Assembly: GCA_963832445.1 (NCBI GenBank)
Contig: CAWHUM010000026.1
Span: forward strand, 124,001 to 188,000
DNA: 64,000 nt
Direction of reading: 5' to 3'
Source: AWTP1-13 sp963832445
GTDB lineage: Bacteria; Pseudomonadota; Alphaproteobacteria; Rhizobiales; Hyphomicrobiaceae
The position numbers and the translations under genes are program-made. This document shows positions 59,483-64,000 of this stretch, piece after piece. The notes beneath the pieces are model-generated. The model did no database searches, had not been told where the DNA came from, and saw only the letters and a list, made by a program, of their open reading frames with translations. Positions within the stretch are counted from its first letter, which is position 1. Each line of letters begins with the position of its first letter.

Positions 59483-61147
59483 CTAGGCCTTGGCCTCGGC
59501 AGGCGCCGCTGCCTGTGCGGCCTTGGCCGCTTCGGCGGCCGCCACTGCAGCAGCCTGCTCGGCCCGCATCTTCTCAAGGTCCTCCTGGGTCACCCACTTG
59601 GCCGCGATGCGCGCCGCCATGATCATGTCCTCGGCCTCCTGGCGGCCGACCTCGAAGCCGTCCAGCGCGCCCTTGTGGCGAATGGGCTCGGTGTCCCGAT
59701 CCTTGCTGCGCTCCGTCCATCCGACGAGGTCGTCGGGGATGGCACCAGCAAGGTCTTCCACAGTCTTGATGTCGTTCTCGCCGAAGGCCACCAGCATGGC
59801 GGTGTTCACGCCGGGGATCGTGGCAAGCTCGTCAGCAACGCCCAGCTCTTTGCGCTTGGCGTCGCGCTCGGCCTCCTGCTTCTCGAGGTATTCGCGAGCT
59901 CGCGTCTGAATCTCCTTGGCGGTGTCCTCGTCGAAGCCTTCGATATGGGCGATCTCGCCTGCATCGACATAGGCCACCTCAGCGACCGTCTCGAAGCCTT
60001 CGGTCGCCAGCAGCTGGGCGATCACCTCGTCGACGTCCAGCGCCTCCATGAAGAGCTGCGAGCGCTCGGCGAACTCCTTCTGGCGGCGCTCGGACTCCTC
60101 CTGCTCGGTCAGGATGTCGATGTCCCAGCCGGTGAGCTGTGAGGCGAGCCGTACGTTCTGCCCGCGCCGGCCGATGGCGAGGGAGAGCTGGCTCTCCGGC
60201 ACCACAACCTCGATGCGGTTGGAGTCTTCGTCGAGCACCACCTTGGTCACCTCGGCGGGTGCCAGCGCATTGACGATGAAGGTTGCGGCATCCGGGTTCC
60301 ACTGGATGATGTCGACCTTCTCGCCCTGCAGCTCGCCCACCACCGCCTGCACGCGCGCACCGCGCATGCCGACGCAGGCGCCCACGGGATCGATCGAAGA
60401 ATCCTTGGAGATAACGGCAATCTTGGCCCTCGATCCGGGATCCCGCGCCACCGACTTGATCTGCACGATGCCGTCGTAGATCTCGGGCACCTCCTGGCGG
60501 AACAGGAGCGACATGAACTCGGGGCGGGCGCGGGAGAGGAAGATTTGCGGGCCCCGCTGCTCGCGGCGCACATCGTAGATGTAGGCGCGGATGCGGTCGC
60601 CGAGGCGCACGTTCTCGCGCGGAATCATCTCGTCGCGTCGGATGATGCCCTCCGCGCGGCCGAGATCGACGATGACGTTGCCGTACTCCACCCGCTTGAC
60701 GGTGCCGTTGGCGATCTCGCCGACCCTGTTCTTGTATTCGTTGTGGTGACGCTCGCGCTCGGCCTCGCGCACCTTCTGCACGATGACCTGCTTGGCGTTC
60801 TGCGCCGCCACCCGGCCGAAATCGAGCGGCGGAAGCGTCTCGGCGATGAGATCGCCGATTTTGGCTTCCGGGTTGCGGCGCATGGCGTCGGCCAGCGTCA
60901 CCTGGGTTGCGTCGTTCTCGACCTGCTCGACGACCTGCAACACCCGGGTGAGCTTCGTCTCGCCCGACTTGGGGTCGATCTCGCAGCGGATGTCGTTCTC
61001 GGCGCCATAGCGCGATTTGGCGGCCTTCTGGATTGCGTCTTCCATCGCCTCGATGACGATCTTGCGATCAATCGACTTCTCACGCGCCACTGCATCGGCA
61101 ATCTGCAACAGCTCCAGCCGATTTGCGCTTACTCCAGCCTGTGCCAT
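59483..61147 (-). CDS. nusA: Transcription termination/antitermination factor NusA
   Basis: Binds RNA polymerase and controls pausing, termination and antitermination. It has 554 residues: N-terminal domain (MAQAGVSANRLELLQIADAV, AIQKAAKSRYGAENDIRCEI), S1 domain (NGTVKRVEYGNVIVDLGRAE), two KH domains (SIDPVGACVGMRGARVQAVV; LSLAIGRRGQNVRLASQLTG) and the C-terminal acidic repeat region of alphaproteobacteria. It ends in an Ala-rich tail. ATG 61147. Two palindromic repeats separate it from rimP. Confidence 0.96.
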   Translation of the reverse strand: MAQAGVSANRLELLQIADAVAREKSIDRKIVIEAMEDAIQKAAKSRYGAENDIRCEIDPKSGETKLTRVLQVVEQVENDATQVTLADAMRRNPEAKIGDLIAETLPPLDFGRVAAQNAKQVIVQKVREAERERHHNEYKNRVGEIANGTVKRVEYGNVIVDLGRAEGIIRRDEMIPRENVRLGDRIRAYIYDVRREQRGPQIFLSRARPEFMSLLFRQEVPEIYDGIVQIKSVARDPGSRAKIAVISKDSSIDPVGACVGMRGARVQAVVGELQGEKVDIIQWNPDAATFIVNALAPAEVTKVVLDEDSNRIEVVVPESQLSLAIGRRGQNVRLASQLTGWDIDILTEQEESERRQKEFAERSQLFMEALDVDEVIAQLLATEGFETVAEVAYVDAGEIAHIEGFDEDTAKEIQTRAREYLEKQEAERDAKRKELGVADELATIPGVNTAMLVAFGENDIKTVEDLAGAIPDDLVGWTERSKDRDTEPIRHKGALDGFEVGRQEAEDMIMAARIAAKWVTQEDLEKMRAEQAAAVAAAEAAKAAQAAAPAEAKA

Positions 61148-61171
61148 GCGTCGGCACCCTCCATTTCCATA

Positions 61172-61247
61172 CTAGTGTCCTGATCGCGAAATTCGTCGCA
61201 ACGCGCGGCGAACTCTGAACGAATTTCGCGATCTGAAGGACACTAGC
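61172..61247. repeat. Palindromic repeat (CTAGTGTCC family)
   Basis: A 76-base near-perfect palindrome: ACTAGTGTCCTGATCGCGAA and, at the other end, TTCGCGATCTGAAGGACACTAG in overlapping form, with inner arms AATTCGT...ACGAATT. It lies between rimP and nusA inside the operon. It should form a long hairpin in the mRNA. Confidence 0.85.
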
Positions 61248-61260
61248 AGAAGTCATAATA

Positions 61261-61340
61261 CTAGTGTGATTCAGATCGAGAAATCCGCTCTCCAACCCAA
61301 CCCGGCGCGATGATGCGGATTTCTCGATCATCACACTAGT
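61261..61340. repeat. Palindromic repeat (ACTAGTGTGA family), overlaps the end of rimP
   Basis: An 80-base palindrome with arms ACTAGTGTGAT...ATCACACTAGT and inner arms CGAGAAATCCGC...GCGGATTTCTCG. It shares the outer ACTAGTGT end with the element 13 bases away but has different inner arms. Its right edge overlaps the last bases of rimP and contains the rimP stop codon. Confidence 0.85.
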
Positions 61341-61911
61341 CCGCAGCATCGCCTGCTGCGGTATCTGCACTTGCCTTCTTCGCCCGCCGAAGCGTCTCGC
61401 GAATAAGCTCATCCGTCAGCACCAGCCGCGCCTCGGCAATGACGCCAATAGGCAGGCCTATCTCGGGACCGCCCTGGTCGGGCGGCACCTCGAGACGTAC
61501 TTCGTTTCCCTCGAGCCCTTTGATGACGCCGCGGAACCGCTTGCGGCCCGCGACCAGCTCCTTGGTCTCAATCTTAGCCTCGTGACCCGCCCAGGTTTCG
61601 AAGTCCGATGTCCTTGCCAGGGGGCGGTCGATGCCTGGCGAGGAGATCTCTAGCGTATAGCGGCCTTGGATGGGGTCGTGGGCATCCAACAGTGGCGACA
61701 AATTGCGCGAGACAACCTCGCAATCGTCCACCGTCATGGTGCCGTCCGGCCGCTCGGCCATGATCTGCACCGTGGTGCCGTCGCGACCGGAGACCGCGAC
61801 GCGCACCAGGCGAAAGCCCATATCGTTCAGCGCCGGTTCGATCAATGCCGCAACTTGGGCAGCCACGCCCGTCTCACCAATGAAGCGCGGTTCCGCGATC
61901 GCGCCGCCCAC
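61336..61911 (-). CDS. rimP: Ribosome maturation factor RimP
   Basis: Needed for 30S maturation. It has 191 residues from a GTG at 61911: GGAIAEPRFIGETGVAAQVA, LIEPALNDMGFRLVRVAVSG, MTVDDCEVVSRNLSPLLDAH, YTLEISSPGIDRPLARTSDF. The C-terminal SH3-like half follows (ETKELVAGRKRFRGVIKGLE), then an Ala/Lys/Asp-rich tail. The stop codon at 61336-61338 comes from the palindromic repeat, so the original tail may have been trimmed or changed. It heads the rimP-nusA-ylxR-infB cluster. Confidence 0.94.
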   Translation of the reverse strand: MGGAIAEPRFIGETGVAAQVAALIEPALNDMGFRLVRVAVSGRDGTTVQIMAERPDGTMTVDDCEVVSRNLSPLLDAHDPIQGRYTLEISSPGIDRPLARTSDFETWAGHEAKIETKELVAGRKRFRGVIKGLEGNEVRLEVPPDQGGPEIGLPIGVIAEARLVLTDELIRETLRRAKKASADTAAGDAAD

Positions 61912-61974
61912 CGTCGTCAGTCCTGTCAGTAAGCCGCCACACTTTCGGGATGCCCAAGAAGACCGTTCCCCAAA

Positions 61975-62005
61975 ACAAAAAGAGCGGACCCGAAGGGCCC
62001 ACTCT
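61975..62005 (-). terminator. Intrinsic terminator downstream of trmB
   Basis: Read on the minus strand: GAGTGGGCCC, loop TTCG, GGGTCCGCTC, then TTTTTG. A strong stem with a stable tetraloop and a T-run, about 90 bases after the trmB stop and about 64 bases before the rimP start. It isolates trmB from the rimP operon. Confidence 0.85.
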
Positions 62006-62094
62006 CAGAGTTGAGATGATCATGAGCGCCTTGATATTAGGCGGAGCCTGGTCCGTTTGCAAGCACGAAGTGGAGAAAGTGTCGCAGGTTCAAC

Positions 62095-62796
62095 CTAGAC
62101 CGAAATCCTTTGAAATCTAAAGAAATAGCATCTCCGGCCAGCCCGTGCGGCCTTGGCCTCGTAACGCGTCTGCGGCCAGTCGGCGGGTCGGAGCCGCCAG
62201 TCCTCCGCCCCTTGCGCCAGCCATCGGAAACTGCCGTCCACGATGACCGCATGTAGTATCGCGCAGGCATATTCGCCAATGTCCGTGGCGACGCGCAGCT
62301 CGCCGCCAGGACGCAGGATGCGGGCGAGTTCGCCGGCTGTTTCCGTTGAAAGAAGGCGCCGCTTTTGGTGCCGCTTCTTGGGCCAGGGATCGGGGAACAA
62401 CACGAATACACGACTAACGCCGGCCTCAGGTAGCATGCGCAACATCGGCCGTGCGTCGTCTGCGTGCACTCTGATGTTGTTCTGCCGGTCGCGGTCGATG
62501 GCGCTCAGGAGCTTCACGACGCCATCCTCGAACGGCTCGCAGCCGATGAAGCCGATCTCCGGGTTGCGTGCCGCCTGCCATAGCAAGTGCTCGCCGCCGC
62601 CGAAGCCAATCTCGAGCCAGACCTCGTGCACGGGAGGCGTGAACAGCGCGGCTGGGTCATGCAGCGCAGTCGCGTCGCGCGGCAGTGCAACCCTGGGCAG
62701 GGCCTCCTGCCACAATGCCTTCTGGCGGGCGCTCAGTGCGCGCCCGCGCCGGCGTCCATAGGACCTCAGTTCCCGCGTCGACCCGTCTTGCGTCAT
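62095..62796 (-). CDS. trmB: tRNA (guanine-N7-)-methyltransferase TrmB
   Basis: Makes m7G46 in tRNA. It has 233 residues: RELRSYGRRRGRALSARQKA; SAM-binding WLEIGFGGGEHLLWQAARNP; GCEPFEDGVVKLLSAI; and the signature VFVLFPDPWPKKRHQKRRL. ATG 62796 is chosen; a GTG three codons upstream (62805) is possible. An intrinsic terminator follows. Confidence 0.94.
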   Translation of the reverse strand: MTQDGSTRELRSYGRRRGRALSARQKALWQEALPRVALPRDATALHDPAALFTPPVHEVWLEIGFGGGEHLLWQAARNPEIGFIGCEPFEDGVVKLLSAIDRDRQNNIRVHADDARPMLRMLPEAGVSRVFVLFPDPWPKKRHQKRRLLSTETAGELARILRPGGELRVATDIGEYACAILHAVIVDGSFRWLAQGAEDWRLRPADWPQTRYEAKAARAGRRCYFFRFQRISV

Positions 62797-62842
62797 ATGT
62801 TGCACGAGGATCGAATAGCGCCGATCACGGGCAGGCGCGCCG

Positions 62843-63499
62843 CTACGTGATCCGCTGCCCGGTCTTCTGCCAGTCCGCCACGAACTGCTGCAGCCCTTTG
62901 TCGGTCAGCGGATGCGCCACCAGCGCCCGCAGCACGGCCGGCGGCACGGTGGCCACGTCGGCGCCGATGAGGGCTGCACTCTTCACGTGCCCCACATTGC
63001 GGATGGAGGCGGCGAGGATCTGTGTCTTGAGGTCGGGGTAGTTGTCGTAGATCGCGCGAATCTCGCGGATCACGTCCATGCCGTCGGCGCCGGCATCGTC
63101 GAGGCGGCCGATGAACGGCGAGATGAAGGTGGCTCCGGCCTTCGCCGCCAGCAGCGCCTGGTTGGCTGAGAAGCACAGCGTCACGTTGACCATCGTGCCC
63201 TCGCCGGTGAGCGTCCGGCAGGCCTTGAGGCCGTCCCAGGTCATCGGCACTTTGACGGCAACGTTGCCGGCGATGCGTGCCAGCACCCGGCCCTCCCGCA
63301 GCATGCCCTCGGCGTCGGTGGCGGCCACCTCGGCGCTCACGGGTCCCGGCACGAGCCGGCAAATCTCCGCGATCAGCCCTTTGAAGTCGCGCTTGGCGCC
63401 CGCCACCAGGGTCGGATTGGTGGTGACGCCGTCGACGAGGCCGGTAGTGGCCAATTCCTCGATCTCGGCCAGATTGGCGCTATCAACGAAGAATTTCAT
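62843..63499 (-). CDS. Transaldolase / fructose-6-phosphate aldolase family protein
   Basis: Short (218 residue) transaldolase of the TalC/FSA type: MKFFVDSANLAEIEELATTG, GVTTNPTLVAGAKRDFKGLI, Schiff-base Lys in VAVKVPMTWDGLKACRTLT, CFSANQALLAAKAGATFISP and GRLDDAGADGMDVIREI. It is likely a pentose-phosphate transaldolase, although members can be fructose-6-phosphate aldolases; sequence alone does not decide. ATG 63499 opens the conserved strand; the upstream extension to 63547 has no similarity. It is 46 bases upstream of trmB on the same strand. Confidence 0.9.
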   Translation of the reverse strand: MKFFVDSANLAEIEELATTGLVDGVTTNPTLVAGAKRDFKGLIAEICRLVPGPVSAEVAATDAEGMLREGRVLARIAGNVAVKVPMTWDGLKACRTLTGEGTMVNVTLCFSANQALLAAKAGATFISPFIGRLDDAGADGMDVIREIRAIYDNYPDLKTQILAASIRNVGHVKSAALIGADVATVPPAVLRALVAHPLTDKGLQQFVADWQKTGQRIT

Positions 63500-63601
63500 G
63501 CGATCAGTCTCCTGAGCCTGGCCCCCATGTCGCACAGCGGGTGGCAAAGTTCAAACCCGGCCGGGCGCTCGCCAGCCCTCAAACCTATGCGGCACGGCCG
63601 C

Positions 63602-64000
63602 CTAGATCCGCCCCGCCTCGACGGCATGGCAGGCAGCGGCGCGGCCCGCGCGCTCAACCAGGGCCGGCACGTCGGTGAAGCAAGGCGCGAACGCGTGCGG
63701 ACAGCGCGGGTGGAAGGCGCAGCCCAAAGGCGGCGCGATCGGGTTCGGGATCTCGCCCTGCACGGCCCTACGGGCCCGCCCGGTCATGGCAAGGTCGGGC
63801 AGCGCGTCGATCAGCATGCGCGTGTAGGGATGGCGCGGTTGCTCGAACAACTCCGCTACGGACGCAAGCTCGACGATGCGGCCAAGGTACATGACGCCGA
63901 TGCGCGCCGCCATGTGCCGCACCACCGCCAGATTGTGGCTGATGAACAGGTAGGAAAGCTCCAGCTGGTCCTGCAGATCGCGCATCAGATTCAGGATTTG
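63602..64000 (-). CDS. Peptide ABC transporter ATP-binding protein, C-terminal part
   Basis: C-terminal 132 codons of an oligopeptide-type ATPase (DppF/OppF class), running off the right edge of the window. The H-loop is YLFISHNLAVVRHMAARIGV, followed by MYLGRIVELASVAELFEQPR and HPYTRMLIDALPDL. The oligopeptide C-terminal domain contains NPIAPPLGCAFHPRCPHAFA, with further cysteines CFTD and CHAVE. It is a different transporter from the operon at 30788-36334. Confidence 0.9.
   Translation of the reverse strand, partial: QILNLMRDLQDQLELSYLFISHNLAVVRHMAARIGVMYLGRIVELASVAELFEQPRHPYTRMLIDALPDLAMTGRARRAVQGEIPNPIAPPLGCAFHPRCPHAFAPCFTDVPALVERAGRAAACHAVEAGRI

Overview
The window is high-GC DNA from an alphaproteobacterium, almost certainly of the order Hyphomicrobiales (Rhizobiales). 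The evidence is: a MucR/Ros regulator; a PhyR-NepR-EcfG general stress response (GSR) locus; Irr next to fabA-fabB-fabI; a GTTC-N7-GTTC LexA box; a Ku/LigD end-joining pair; and a tRNA-His with G1:U72 and A73, the alphaproteobacterial form that lacks the usual G-1:C73 pair. I cannot name the genus. Several palindromic repeat families typical of this order are scattered through the window.

Layout. 0.2-5.5 kb: a D-threonine-aldolase-like PLP enzyme, a DUF2076 protein, oligopeptidase B, MsrB and MucR. 5.6-16.6 kb: a stress-signalling block with two phyR paralogues flanking nepR-ecfG, a KGG stress protein, a REC-HWE histidine kinase and a giant poly-HAMP hybrid kinase. 16.7-25.9 kb: a DNA-repair block of ku, ligD, imuB, an orphan hicB-type antitoxin and dnaE2. 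26-30 kb: two short-chain dehydrogenases and a Baeyer-Villiger monooxygenase between small secreted proteins. 30.8-36.3 kb: a five-gene peptide ABC importer. 36.4-40.4 kb: small hypotheticals, a possible accessory patch beside tRNA-His, and a repeat-rich non-coding stretch. 40.4-51.9 kb: a 2-hydroxyacid dehydrogenase, an SH3-like protein, irr, fabA-fabB-fabI, a Phd/PIN toxin-antitoxin pair, murI, csoR with a copper ATPase, a ketopantoate-reductase-like gene and a zinc alcohol dehydrogenase. 52-62 kb: the conserved translation cluster rimP-nusA-ylxR-infB-rbfA-truB-rpsO-pnp, all on the minus strand. 62-64 kb: trmB, a transaldolase-like gene and the end of another ABC ATPase.

How the parts connect. 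I read perfect EcfG-type promoters (GGAAC-N16/17-CGTT) back to back between phyR and nepR-ecfG, in front of the poly-HAMP kinase operon, and divergently in front of ku-ligD. This ties stress sensing, the sigma-factor switch and end joining into one apparent regulon. imuB has its own LexA box, so mutagenic translesion synthesis is probably under SOS control.

Main caveat. About 32 single-base indels (nearly all +1) break otherwise full-length genes in the first 28 kb and copA, while 28.3-47.7 kb and 52-64 kb look clean. I annotate each broken gene as one CDS over its whole span and note the shifts, because complete family coverage suggests sequencing or assembly error as much as decay. copA is the exception: it also lacks a whole domain and is listed as a pseudogene.
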